DNA of 64,000 nucleotides. Source: Mycoplasma sp. E35C (GTDB taxonomy: Bacteria > Bacillota_I > Bacilli_A > Mycoplasmatales > Mycoplasmoidaceae). The stretch covers positions 558,001-622,000 of the forward strand of contig NZ_CP068418.1 of NCBI RefSeq assembly GCF_019873825.1. Reading direction: 5' to 3'. The notes beneath the pieces were generated by a model, which saw nothing but the letters and a program-made list of their open reading frames with translations, was not told the DNA's origin and did no database searches. This document shows positions 8,789-19,678 of the stretch, piece after piece. Made by a program: the position numbers and the translations under genes. Every line of letters begins with the position of its first letter. The stretch's first letter is position 1.

Positions 8789-8950
8789 GTTTGCGTCTTA
8801 TTTTAGTATGGAAAATAAAGGGTTTTAATGCTATTTTTTAACTAAACCAGTATAACAACATTAAAAAATAACTGTTTTTAAGTTATTAAACCCATACTTT
8901 ATGATTAAACCCTTATTAATAAAGCAAATTATACTTAAAATAAGCAGTAA

Positions 8951-8983
8951 ATAAAAAATTACTATCCGTTTGGCGGATAGTAA
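8951..8983 (-). terminator. metK terminator
   Basis: Ten-pair stem TTACTATCCG/CGGATAGTAA followed on the minus strand by six T, 46 bases after the metK stop. Confidence 0.8.
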
Positions 8984-9029
8984 TCTTCAATATTGTTTTT
9001 AAATAATATTAGAGTTATTAGCTAATTAT

Positions 9030-10187
9030 TTACTTATTAACCTTATCTAAGATTTCGTTTAGATAAATTGTGTTTTCAAAATTGTATTTAGACTTAGATT
9101 TACCAAAATGTCCATATACTGCTAAATCAGCATACTTAGTATCTTTTAATTTTAAAAGATCAATAATTTCTGAAACAGTGTGGTTGAAGGTTGATTTAAC
9201 AATCTTATTGATTTTTTGAATATCAATTGTGTTGGTATTAAAACAATTTACAACAATATCTAATGGTTTTTCTACACCAATTGCTCATGAAATGATTACT
9301 TCACATTCACTAGCTAGTTTTGCTTCAATAATGTGTTTAGCAATCCAACGTGCATAATAAGCACCTGAACGATCAACTTTGGTGTAATCTTTACCACTAT
9401 AAGCACCACCACCGTGGTGAGCATAAATTCCAAAACTATCAACTAATAGTTTTCTACCTGTTAATCCAGTATCAGCAATTGGTCCACCACTGATAAATAA
9501 ACCTGATGGGTTGATTAGTGCTTCATATTTTTTATCAAAGCCATATTTGGTTGCAATTTCATCCATAATAAACTTTTTAATAAAAAGTTTAAATACACCT
9601 AGATCAACATTTTCATCATGTTGAACTGACATTAAAATTGTTTTTAATTCAACTTGGTTGTTATCTAAATAATTTAAGCTCACTTGAGCTTTCATATCAT
9701 AATTAGCATGGTTGAATTTTTTATCATCAATTAGTTGTTTAGCTAAACGCACTAAATCATGAGCCATCATTACGGCTAATGGCATTTTATTGGTTGTTTC
9801 ATCACACGCATAACCAACTGTGATCCCTTGATCACCAGCTCCGATCTTATTATCTTTTTGATCTACTGATTGAGCAATATCATGTGATTGTTGGTTGATG
9901 TTAGAAATAATCGTAAAACTAGATTTGTCATATCCTAATTTTGTTACAACATTTCAAGCAATATTTACATAATCAACCTTAGCTTTAGTAGTAATTTCAC
10001 CACCAATCACAATTAAACGATTAGAAGCTAATACTTCACAAGCCACACGGCTGTTTTTATCTTGAGCTAAACATGCATCTAGAATGCTATCTGCAATCTG
10101 GTCACAGATCTTGTCAGGATGACCACTGCCCACACTTTCAGCAGTGTATATTCCTTTTCTATTATGTTTAAGAGTAATACTATTCAT
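9030..10187 (-). CDS. metK: S-adenosylmethionine synthetase
   Basis: Makes S-adenosylmethionine from methionine and ATP, the methyl donor for RNA and DNA methylation, including the HsdM enzyme encoded in this window. The 385-residue frame is read through TGA (Trp) codons at 9285 and 9954. Motifs: [19 protein letters not shown] near the N-terminus (ATP and methionine site), the GAGDQG segment around the base 9830 region, and the C-terminal [19 protein letters not shown]. Length is usual. It lies downstream of tsaD on the same strand. Confidence 0.96.
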
Positions 10188-10232
10188 ACAAAAATGTCCT
10201 ATTAATTATATATAAGTGATTATTTTATTAAT

Positions 10233-11198
10233 TTAGTTATCCATGAGGTTGGTAATTAAATAATTCACAATCATGGCTGCGTTATCACCAGTATACATCT
10301 TTTTAGGAATCAACGGTTTGATCTTTAATTCATTAATTTGTTGGCGCAGATAACTATTAGCACTTACTCCACCACCTAATAAGATGGTTTGATATTGAAC
10401 TGCTTGGTTTTTGATTTGTTCTTTAACCCGTTGTATTAAGTCATCAATAATGAATTTTTGAAATGAAGATAGCACTGCTACTTTATCAAAATCAGGTTGG
10501 TTTTTGTGTTGTTGGATGTATCTTAAAACTGCAGATTTAAAACCTGAGTAACTAAAAGAAGATAATTTGTTATTCTTTAAAAATTGGATGCTTTTAGCTT
10601 TATTAACATCAAACATTTGATCAATCATTGGTCCAGCTGGGTATTTTAAATCCAACTCACGACCAACTTTATCATACACTTCACCAATCGCATCGTCTAA
10701 GGTTTCATCTAACAACTTAATGTCATTAGCTGATTGAATATGATAAATCGAAGTATGACCACCAGATACCACTAAACCTAGGGCTGGGTATTTAACTTCA
10801 TCATGGCGATGGTTTGGTGAATTGTCATCAATTGTTGCTGAAAACAAATGACCGTATAAATGATTAATGCCAACAACATCAACATCTAATAAATAACCTA
10901 AGGTTGTCGCAAATACTTTTGCCACATGTAAACAACCTAATAAGCCTGGATTTTTTGTATATGCAATGATGTCAATATCATTAATATCAACCTTTGCTTC
11001 ATTTAATGCTTCAAATAAAGTTTGGTGCAATATCTCTTCGTGATAGCGTGCGGCAATTTCTGGCACTACGCCACCGTAATTAGCATGTACACTTGATGAT
11101 GATTTGGTTTTGGTAGTTATGATTTGATTATCAATTGCTATAGCAATTGATAAATCATCACAACTAGATTCAATGCCTAAAATGACTTTGGAGCCCAT
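10233..11198 (-). CDS. tsaD: tRNA N6-threonylcarbamoyladenosine transferase
   Basis: Transfers threonylcarbamoyl to A37 of tRNAs that read ANN codons, working with TsaB, TsaC and TsaE. Seen: the ASKHA-fold start GIESSCDDLSIAI, the metal-binding HxxxH in NHLYGHLFS (about residue 111), LVVSGGHTS, and the C-terminal GGGVSANSYLR. Length of 321 aa is normal. It lies between potD and metK. Confidence 0.95.
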   Translation of the reverse strand: MGSKVILGIESSCDDLSIAIAIDNQIITTKTKSSSSVHANYGGVVPEIAARYHEEILHQTLFEALNEAKVDINDIDIIAYTKNPGLLGCLHVAKVFATTLGYLLDVDVVGINHLYGHLFSATIDDNSPNHRHDEVKYPALGLVVSGGHTSIYHIQSANDIKLLDETLDDAIGEVYDKVGRELDLKYPAGPMIDQMFDVNKAKSIQFLKNNKLSSFSYSGFKSAVLRYIQQHKNQPDFDKVAVLSSFQKFIIDDLIQRVKEQIKNQAVQYQTILLGGGVSANSYLRQQINELKIKPLIPKKMYTGDNAAMIVNYLITNLMDN

Positions 11199-11239
11199 AC
11201 TTGCTAATTTTATATTAATGAATTATTTTTTAGAATCAA

Positions 11240-12898
11240 TTATTTTCAGCTAGTTTCTTTAAAACGAACATAAGCATTAATTAAACTGGCTTTTTGTAAA
11301 TCATTAATTGGAGCTTCAATGAAGTTATTAACATTTTTTATATCTTTAATGTAATATGCTGACTTAATTAGTTCACTTAGTTTTTTATTATCTTCTGCTT
11401 TTTGCAATTGTTGTCTTAAATTAGTTAAGTGTGTGGTTAGTTCTTTTAGTTCGTTAGTTAGTTGTTCTAATTTTTCAATTAAAGTTTGAATTTTTTGTTC
11501 AATTTGATCTTGTTGTTCAGCAGTTAATTCATCTTGTAATTGATTGTTATTTAGATCATTCTGTAAGCTTTCAATCTCTGATTGAAGCTTTCTGATTTCT
11601 TCTTGTTTTTCTTTGTTTTGAGTTTGTAGCGCTTTTATTTCATCACTATTAGTTTCATCAAACCATTCTTGTTCATCAACGATCCCTGTTTCTGGTTGAG
11701 AAATCTTTCTTAATGGTGAAGTGTATTGCACAAAATTAAAGTTATCTAATGGTCCGTATTTGTATTCAGGATCATCTGGATCACTATCTTCAACTTCAGC
11801 AACAAAATCATCATTTGTTTGATCAACACCTTCAAGTGCTACTTGTTTAATCACATCATAGCTTTGGTTTAATAATTCTGGATATTGATCAATATTTAGT
11901 TTGTTAATCGTAATTAAATCTAATGCTAATGGTGTTTGTTTTGGCGTAACGATATGAAAATCTTCACTGGTTGGTTTGTCTTCATCTTTTAAAAACTCAC
12001 CACCTTGAGCAGCATAAATTGCATCACCATTAAACATGATTGCACCATTAATTCTTTTAGAAGCTAAATTGTTTAAAATAACCGCTGAATCTGAGTTTAA
12101 TAATGCGGTTGATCTAGTACCTGTTACAAAATTATTAGCATTCAATCCTGCTGATGCAATGTATTGATAAACTTCACTAAAATCGTTAGTTTGAATTTGC
12201 GTATCTAATGGATTAACGGTTGGTTGAGCATCATTTTGGGTTTTAATCAAATTAGCCACTGAATAAATTGAACGTTCATCTTCAACAATTCCTAATTTGT
12301 TATCACTAAAACGATCTTTGTATTGATCTGAACTGATGGTTTTAATAATATCAGACCAATTGCTTTGATGATCAACTAGTTGATCAATTACTTCACCACG
12401 GTAAGCAAAAACAAATGATTGAAAAAAATAAGGAACTGAATATTCTAGTAAGTTAATTGGTTGATTTTTAATCGAATAACTCGTTAAAATTTGTTGAACT
12501 TGATCAGTAAATAATCCCAACGCGTCATTAGCATTATTAATTTTTATCAATTCATTTTCATCATTAAGATAACTTAAATTAAACTTCGTTCAATCGATTG
12601 GTTGTAAGATTCCTTGTTCAATTAAATCAATAACAGCATACGTTGAAGCTGTGCCAATCGTATAAGTTTTATTCTTAAAATTAGTCATCAAATTTTCATT
12701 TGATGAAACAAAATCAAATTGCAAGTTGGTGTTTTCATTGCGAATTTTGCTCATTAGTTTTGGTGACATGTATGATTCAAAATTAGCATACACAAACTTC
12801 TTATTTAATAAGTTTTCGTTGTTTGATGCTTGACAACTAGATAAGATAAATGCTGGCAATAATAAACCAGAAAATAATAATTTAAAACGTTTTTTCAT
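11240..12898 (-). CDS. potD: Spermidine/putrescine ABC transporter substrate-binding lipoprotein (PotD-like)
   Basis: Last gene of potABCD; the protein should capture polyamine at the membrane surface. The start at 12898 is chosen over an in-frame codon 33 bases upstream because it gives a clean signal peptide (MKKRFKLLFSGLLL, lipobox ILSSC) and sits 10 bases after the potC stop with an AGGCAG ribosome site. TGA (Trp) codons at 12590 and near the end (11246) are read through, giving 552 residues. A long coiled coil rich in Glu, Gln, Leu (about residues 430-510, EEIRKLQSEIESLQNDL and following) is unusual for a solute-binding protein. Substrate assignment rests on operon context. Confidence 0.8.
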
Positions 12899-12908
12899 AT
12901 TTATCTGC

Positions 12909-13757
12909 CTATTTATTAATTGAACGAACAATTTTTTCTTTGTATTTCACTTTTTCAGATAATGCTTTTTTAATAACAGCAATAATCGTCGCAAAGATTC
13001 CAACAAAAGTTAAAATTGCACCAAAAGCAATTGCTCAAGCTTTAATTCCCTTACGAATTGAATATAATTCTGTAGCAATTGTTCGTGAAGATCCACGCAC
13101 AAATGAAGTGATGACAAAGTCATCAAATGAAGTTGCAAAAGCAATTAATCCACCAACAATAATAGCTGGCATTAAATAAGATAAAGTAATCTTAAAGAAA
13201 GTTTGAATACGGTTATAACCAAGATCTTGCGAAGCTAAGATTAGATTTGGGTTCATCTTTAACATTCTTGGATAAATTGATACCAAAGCAAACGGGGTGC
13301 TAACTGAAATATGTGAAACAATGATCGTAAATAATCCAAGTGGTTGTAATAATAAACTTACTCAAATTAATACAAATAAAGTGATTAAACTTAATGCTGA
13401 AATAATGTCAGGAATCGCAATTGAAGTATTAGAAACTGACATAATCAGTTTTTGGTATACTTTTTTATTTCTCCAGATACCAAAGGCAGTAATTGTTGCT
13501 AAAAATACTGAAATTGGGGTTGAAATAAATGCCACAATCAATGAGGTTGTTAGTGGCGTTAAAAAGTCACCTTCAGCAAGTTGTTTGTATGCATCAAAGG
13601 CTTTTGATGGATCAACGTTATTGAAGTTTAAATTAACATTACCTCTTTCAGTCGCACCATTAAATGAAAGGATAACAATGATTAATAATGGTAAATAAAT
13701 TAAGCCTAAGATAATAAAAATATATCCCTGGCGTAAGATTGTTTTTAATTTATGCAT
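12909..13757 (-). CDS. potC: Polyamine ABC transporter permease PotC
   Basis: Inner-membrane permease of the polyamine importer, 282 residues. The ATG at 13757 is preferred to an in-frame TTG at 13766; it lies inside the end of potB (seven-base overlap), so the two are coupled. Several hydrophobic helices are clear, and the EAA-type cytoplasmic loop that contacts PotA is visible as [22 protein letters not shown] (Trp) codons occur at 13035 and 13362. Confidence 0.88.
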
Positions 13758-14661
13758 TACTATCAATTACCGAATTAATCTTTCTACGTAACAATGCACG
13801 TTTTTTGAAGTAACTAATTGTTTTTGGTAAGACAAAAACAAGAAGATAAAATGACAGAATAATTAGAGCTAAAACTAAACTTAAAGCACTTGCTTGTGAG
13901 ATTGCTACTTTTGATTCTAGACCATTAGCACCTAATGATAATAAATAAGTTCCGATCAGTTGGTTGTCATTAGCATTATTAACAAAGACTGAAATTCCCA
14001 CGGTTGTAAATGCAGGTAATAATACTAAAGTAACACCTGAAATGATTGCGTTTTTACAATAAGGAATTACCACTTTAAAAAAGCTAATGAAGTAGTTATA
14101 TCCCAAATCTTGTGATGCTAACATGTAGTTTTTAGGCATTGAAATCAATACCGTATATAAAGGTAAGATCATCAATGGCATGAAGATATAAACTAATCCT
14201 AATAAGGTTCAACCATCACCAAATGTGCTATTTTGTTCTTGGAAAAATAAGTCTAATAAGGTTTTTAAACCAATTACTTTGATTAAAAAACTATTTCAGA
14301 TTGGTGCAGTTACTAATGCAACAACACTAAAACGGAATAACTTGTTTTTTGATATTGATAAAACATAAGCAAAAGGAAAAGCAATCAATAAACAAATAAT
14401 TGTACAAGCAATTGCTAAATATCCTGATTGCACAATTTTACGTACCGTAAAATTATCAATAATTGAAAAGTTATCAGCAACCGTTACTGAAATTTTTCCA
14501 TTATTCGTATCAATAATTGATGGTGTAAAAGCGTTAACTAAAACGATGATTAATGGAATGATGAAGAATAATAACAACATCAAAACATATGGCAAGATCA
14601 ATCAGGTTTTTTTAGGTCCTTTGAAGATCTGTGTAAATGAGTGTCAAGTTTTACTAAACAT
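13750..14661 (-). CDS. potB: Polyamine ABC transporter permease PotB
   Basis: Second permease subunit, 303 residues. Its start overlaps the potA stop by eight bases. Two in-frame TGA codons near the start (T-W-H and K-T-W-L) and two further on are Trp. The first membrane helix follows at ~20 ([17 protein letters not shown]) and the EAA loop [19 protein letters not shown] is clear. The start ATG at 14661 is the only plausible one. Confidence 0.88.
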
Positions 14662-16156
14662 CTTCTTGTGGCCTCATCATATGAACGTCCATTTCGTCAA
14701 ATTTTAAACCAACATGTGATCCGACTTTAACTTCGTCAATGTTATCAACTGTAATCTTGGTTTTATCTGACATTAAGCATTCAATTTCTCACAACACACC
14801 TTTATATGAAGCTTTGATAACTTCAACATTAAACATTCCTTTATCTTTTTCAACAACGTCAAAATCTTCTGGACGGATTAAAACACGAACTTTATCATCT
14901 TTTTTAAAGTCGTATTCTTCATCAGTATCAATGATTTCACCAGAACTTAATTTGATTTTGTAATCACCTAAATAAGTGCCATCAAAAATGTTAGCAGCAC
15001 CAATAAATCTGGCTGTTCATTCGTTGATTGGTGAGTCATAAATAATATTAGGCTTACCAACTTGTTCAATGTCACCTTGTGACATTACCACGATTTTATC
15101 TGATAGCAATAATGCTTCTTCTTGATCGTGAGTTACTAAGATAAACGTAATATTTAATTCTTTATGAATTCTTTTTAATTCGTTTTGTAATTGTTTTCTT
15201 ACCTTCGCATCCAGCGCACTTAATGGTTCGTCTAATAATAAAGTTTCAGGTTCAATTACAAGCGCTCTGGCTAGTGCTACTCTTTGTTGCATACCACCTG
15301 ATAGTTCAGATGGGTATTTATCTTCTTTACCAGCTAATCCAACAAGATTAATCATTTTAGTTGCTCGTTGGTGGATTTCTTCTTTTGTTAATCTTCTGGT
15401 TAATACTTTATTTTCAAAAGCTTCTTTTTTGATAATCGGATAAGTTTCTCAATACGAAATTCACCCATCAACATTTTCAAGTTGTTTTAAAACTTTGTCA
15501 TACTTTAAGTCAATTGGGCGTTTCTTTTTATAGTTTTCTTTTAAATTATCAATTTCACTATTCAAACGAATAATGTCATTTTGGTTAATGGCTTCTGATA
15601 ATTTTGATTCTAATTTGATCAGCGCTTGTTGATACTGAGCAAATCGCATTTCATCATTTTCATACATCCAATAACTTTTTTCGTATTCTTTACGAATCTT
15701 ATTTAACTTATTAGTTAAATCGTTTTTTTTCTTATTAAGATCGTTAATTTTAGCCACAGATTTCTTGTGGGCTTCTTGCTTAATTTTTTCAGCTTGTTCT
15801 GATAATTTAGGATCGGTGTTTTCTTTGGGAACACGCATGATTTTTAATCCATAACAAATGTTGTTATAAACATTCATATTTGGAAACAATGCATAATCTT
15901 GAAACACAGTAGCAAATGGTCGCTTATGCACTGGCATATCTTTGATATCAATGCCATCAATTTTGATTTGACCATAAGTTGGTTGTTCAAATCCTGCTAA
16001 CATTTTTAAGGTCGTAGTTTTTCCACAACCAGAAGGACCTAATAAGGTCACGAATTCAGATTTGTTGATGTCTAGGTTCATGTCTCTAACAGCGACAAAA
16101 CCATCATCAAAAGTTTTATTAACATTTCTTAATTGAATAAAAACTTTTTCTTCCAA
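14654..16156 (-). CDS. potA: Polyamine ABC transporter ATPase PotA with coiled-coil insertion
   Basis: ATP-hydrolysing subunit. Walker [11 protein letters not shown] near residue 42, Q-loop TVFQDYALF near 85, signature LSGGMQQR and Walker [12 protein letters not shown] followed by the H-loop THDQEE. A ~150-residue charged coiled coil (about 115-265) is inserted between Q-loop and signature; enlarged PotA proteins are also known in M. genitalium and M. pneumoniae. TGA (Trp) at 15461. The start is a TTG at 16156, since a stop lies just upstream in frame; an AAAGGA ribosome site lies ~10 bases before it. First gene of the pot operon. Confidence 0.9.
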
Positions 16157-16379
16157 TTCCGATTAATCCTTTCGATGTTCTAATAAAAATTTACAATCAA
16201 AATTATAAAGTTTTTTTTATTAAAAATACAAAATAAAAAATCTTTTTTTATCTAAATGGTTTTCATTTTAAAAATATTAAGAAAAAAACTTCATGAAACC
16301 CTTTATTTATCAAGGTTTTATGAAGTTTTAGAATTTTTAGATTTCTTGAAGTTTTTTTAGTTATTTTTTGATCAAAAAA
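16157..16379 (-). promoter_or_regulatory. Intergenic region: terminator then presumed pot promoter
   Basis: The stretch holds a terminator for the upstream gene (16284-16330) and AT-rich sequence ahead of potA that should contain the pot operon promoter; no clear -35 could be chosen. Confidence 0.45.
16284..16330 (-). terminator. Strong hairpin, terminator of the 16380-17738 gene
   Basis: Long stem AAAACTTCATGAAACC / GGTTTTATGAAGTTTT with a 13-base loop and flanking T/A runs on both strands, so it may stop transcription from either side. Confidence 0.75.
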
Positions 16380-17738
16380 CTAATTTGGTTTTTGTATATT
16401 GGTTAGACTAAGAACTACCCCTAGAACAATTGCTAATAAAATTACAATTACCACCGCAATAATGAAGGCTAATTTGTAATTATTTTTCTTAGGTTTTTGT
16501 TGGTTGTAATTATGGATTGGTTCGTGACGTGTGATCTGAAATTCTTCAGATTTAATAGCATTAGAATTTGTTAGTGTTTTTTGAATTGTTGCACTGTTGT
16601 AGTTAGAATTTGTTAATGTTTTTTGTGCATTAGTTCTAATTACATCTGGATTTGGTTGTTCGTTGATTGGTTGGTGTAATGCTTCATCTTTATTGGTATT
16701 TAATAACATTGTTGTTGAAACATTATCATGATCATTCTTCTTAATGTATTGATAAAAATTCTTCTTTTCACCTTCAACAATTTGGTCGATATTATTTTCA
16801 ATATTTTCAATATCTACGGTTTGTTTTTTAGCAACAATATCTTCATCAGTTGTATCTTGATTTTGTTTTTCTTCTTCAAGTTCATAATCAACTTTACCAG
16901 TTTGATTAATTAAGATCTCTTCAGAAGGTTGGGTGATTTTATTTTCTTCTTCATCTTGATCATCACTAAATAAATCATTTGTTGTTACACTAGTGGTGTG
17001 CTGGAATTCATCATCACGGTATTTTGGTTTAATATCAAGTGGATCGTTAGTTACTTCTTCAAATAATGAAGAAGCTTCAAAACCGTTATGAACTTTGTTG
17101 CGTTCAAAGATTGAATCATCAATATTCTTCTTTTTAGCTAAATAAATTTCTTCTCTGATTTCATGTTCTTTTTTAAATAAAGTTTTAGAACGATCAACTG
17201 GTGGGGTTTGATTAATTTCAAACTGATCTAATGTTGATATAACATCTTGATCATCAGTTTGTTGGTTTGTTGGTTCATCAAAGTGAATTTTATTAGTTGG
17301 TTTATCAAAATCTTGTTTATCTAGCATTTTGCCAAATACACCATAAGATTTTGGAGTTGTATTGTTGCTTTTTTGGTTAATGTTATTAGCTGGTTGGTTG
17401 TGTATTGGTTTGATGATTGTTGGCGTTTGTCTTTCGATGTATGAAACATCATGCACACTTAATGTATTAAATGTCCCAGTATTGTTTGAATAAAGATCAT
17501 CAATGTTATTGATGTCAAGATGGTCTTTAACTGGTGTTGATGTCGTTTTATCAGCCGTAATTAATTCAGATGGTGTTTTTGATAATTCTTCTTCATCAAT
17601 TTTAGCCGTAACTAAAGTTTGATTTGTTGTTTGAATCAAATCATCACTTTCAAAATCATCATCTAATTCGTTAATGAAATCAGCCGTACTATTAATTAAA
17701 GCGTCATCAATCGTATATTTTTTGTTATTATTTTGCAT
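16380..17738 (-). CDS. Acidic protein with C-terminal membrane anchor, function unknown
   Basis: 452 residues. I recognise no family. Residues 1-~420 are highly hydrophilic and look disordered: rich in Asp, Glu, Asn, Thr and Gln, with a repeated motif QKTLTNSN near 385 and 397. Residues ~423-446 form one hydrophobic helix (LAFIIAVVIVILLAIVLGVV), preceded by Lys-rich PKKNNYK and followed by a short tail. By the positive-inside rule the acidic part should be cytoplasmic, making it tail-anchored. It is just downstream of rny, itself membrane-anchored, and may share its transcript; a link to RNA decay at the membrane is speculation. A cytoskeletal or tip-organelle role is equally possible. Confidence 0.7.
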   Translation of the reverse strand: MQNNNKKYTIDDALINSTADFINELDDDFESDDLIQTTNQTLVTAKIDEEELSKTPSELITADKTTSTPVKDHLDINNIDDLYSNNTGTFNTLSVHDVSYIERQTPTIIKPIHNQPANNINQKSNNTTPKSYGVFGKMLDKQDFDKPTNKIHFDEPTNQQTDDQDVISTLDQFEINQTPPVDRSKTLFKKEHEIREEIYLAKKKNIDDSIFERNKVHNGFEASSLFEEVTNDPLDIKPKYRDDEFQHTTSVTTNDLFSDDQDEEENKITQPSEEILINQTGKVDYELEEEKQNQDTTDEDIVAKKQTVDIENIENNIDQIVEGEKKNFYQYIKKNDHDNVSTTMLLNTNKDEALHQPINEQPNPDVIRTNAQKTLTNSNYNSATIQKTLTNSNAIKSEEFQITRHEPIHNYNQQKPKKNNYKLAFIIAVVIVILLAIVLGVVLSLTNIQKPN

Positions 17739-17774
17739 AAAAAATACAAACCACTAATAAAGATTATATTAATA

Positions 17775-19619
17775 TTATTTATCTTCGTTTTCAATGATTA
17801 CTTCATTAGTTTGATCAATTGAAAAATTTTCTTCAGTATTTGATAAATTTAATTCTTCAATTATCTTATCTGAATCCACATAAACTTTTGAATCATCAAA
17901 TTCATCATCTTCATCGCTATTATGATCAAACTTTGTATCAACACTTATATCATTTAGTGATGGTTTAATTGAATAATTAATTTCATTACGCTTAATGAAG
18001 TGCAATCTAATTGGGAATTTTGATAGCATATCATCTAATTCAATATCTTTTTTGATGTCTAATGCTACTTGATTGAAATCATTTTCAGCAACCTTAGATT
18101 TAACAACGATATGAATTCGATAACCAGATTTTAAAATTTTGAAACTATCAAAATATTGTTCTTTATATTTCGATAAAATTTCAATTAACTTTTTACGTTT
18201 TAAATCTTCATCTTCTTGGTTATTTCATCTAACTCCTGGTCTTGACGCTGATAAACGATCAGCAATTTGAGTTATTCATGCATAAAATGATTTTGCGTTT
18301 TTAAATAAACTGCGGTTTCCGTGGTGACAGTTAATTGCATCAATAATGTCATTATCCAACTTAAAGTATTTTGCAATTGCTACCCCTGCTTTAACATGGT
18401 CTGGATCTAATAAATCTTGATTTTTTCAATATTCTTCTTGGTTGATTGACTTACCAATATCATGTAATAAACCACAAACCTTAGCTTTTTCTTTATTTAA
18501 GCCTAATTGTGCAGCAATCTTTTCAGCAATCATTGCAGCTTCAACACTATGAAGCAATACCATTTGCGTGCATGAACCACGGTAGTTTAATCTACCAATA
18601 TATTCATATAAACCTTCTGGAATGTATCTAGAATTAATTAAATTTAATTTCTTAAGGGTTTCTTCTCCGATCTTAATACATTCTTTTTCAAAATCTTTTT
18701 TAACTAAGAATAACTTACGATTTAATAAAGTTTGATCTAAAATTGAAGGACCTTTTTCAAGCATTTCATTAAGGATTACTTCTAAGGTTCTTTTAATTAA
18801 AAATAAACTAATTTTATTGAATGAAGATAAGGTAATTTTTTTATTTTCAGGGTTGATATCTAATGCTAATCCAGTAAAGAAACTTTCAATCATTTCTTTG
18901 GTTTGTCCACCTTTACCAATTAATTTAGCATAAATATCATTGGTAGCTTTTTTATCCGTCTTACCATCTTTATCTCTTACTTCAAATTTAATATCAGTAG
19001 ATGAAGTTACTCTAACCGTTGGTCCAAAGTTTGATACATTAGATAATGTTTGCAAAACAAAAGAAGCATAATCTTCTTTAAAACGTTTTTCTTTTGAACG
19101 ATATAACTCTTCTTCGTCTTTGATCATTTTGTCAAAGTCATTTTTAATATAAGTTCGATATTCATCTAAAAGTAACTCTCTTGCTTTATCAGCATTAAGT
19201 TCCATTTTTTCTAACATCTTGAACTTCTCTTCAGTTCTTCTGTCATTTAAACGTTTTTCTAGAATACGAATTTGATTTCTGGCTTCTTTTAAATCACCTA
19301 GTGATTTTTGATGGCGGTCTTCAATAATGATTTTTTCTGTAAGTACAGAAAGAAAAAAAGACTTAATATCCTTGAAGTCTTTTTTTGTAAAAAACTTTAA
19401 ATTGCTTTTGAATAAATGATACTCATCTAGTTTTTGTTCCAATAAATGTTGTTTATTGATCGTAACTAGTTCTTTCTCAAGATTTTTTTGGTATGCTTCA
19501 GTTTCTTTTAGAAACTTAAATTCATAATATTTTAAAGTAATAAAAACGATAACCAAAATCGCTAATGTGGTTAGTAAACCAACAATTAGATATAGCAAAA
19601 TTAAAGCCGTTGTATTCAT
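17775..19619 (-). CDS. rny: Ribonuclease Y with acidic C-terminal extension
   Basis: Membrane-bound endoribonuclease that starts mRNA decay. N-terminal membrane helix (residues 5-27), a long charged coiled coil (~35-190), a KH RNA-binding domain (~205-265, LIGKGGQTKEMIESFF) and the HD catalytic domain (GLLHDIGKS near 385, NCHHGN further on). A TGA (Trp) at 18426 divides the frame. At 614 residues it is about 100 longer than the family norm: after the usual C-terminus (around MLSKFPIRLHFIKRN) it carries ~75 residues of strongly acidic sequence (HNSDEDDEFDDSK...). Probably in the same transcriptional direction as recA upstream. Confidence 0.93.
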
Positions 19620-19678
19620 ATATAAATAATTTTATATTATTGTATTATCATTTAATTTTGCAAACAATTTGCTTTTAA

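Larger units (their letters stand above)
8507..9029 (-). promoter_or_regulatory. Lipoprotein B leader and promoter; metK 3' region
   Basis: Gene-free 523 bases. The leader array occupies 8543-8679; promoter-like TATA-rich sequence follows to about 8730; a T15 run is at 8774-8788. From about 8815 to 8920 complementary stretches (AAGGGTTTTAAT and ATTAAACCCTT) could fold together. The metK terminator is at 8951-8983. No ORF of note is present. Confidence 0.55.
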
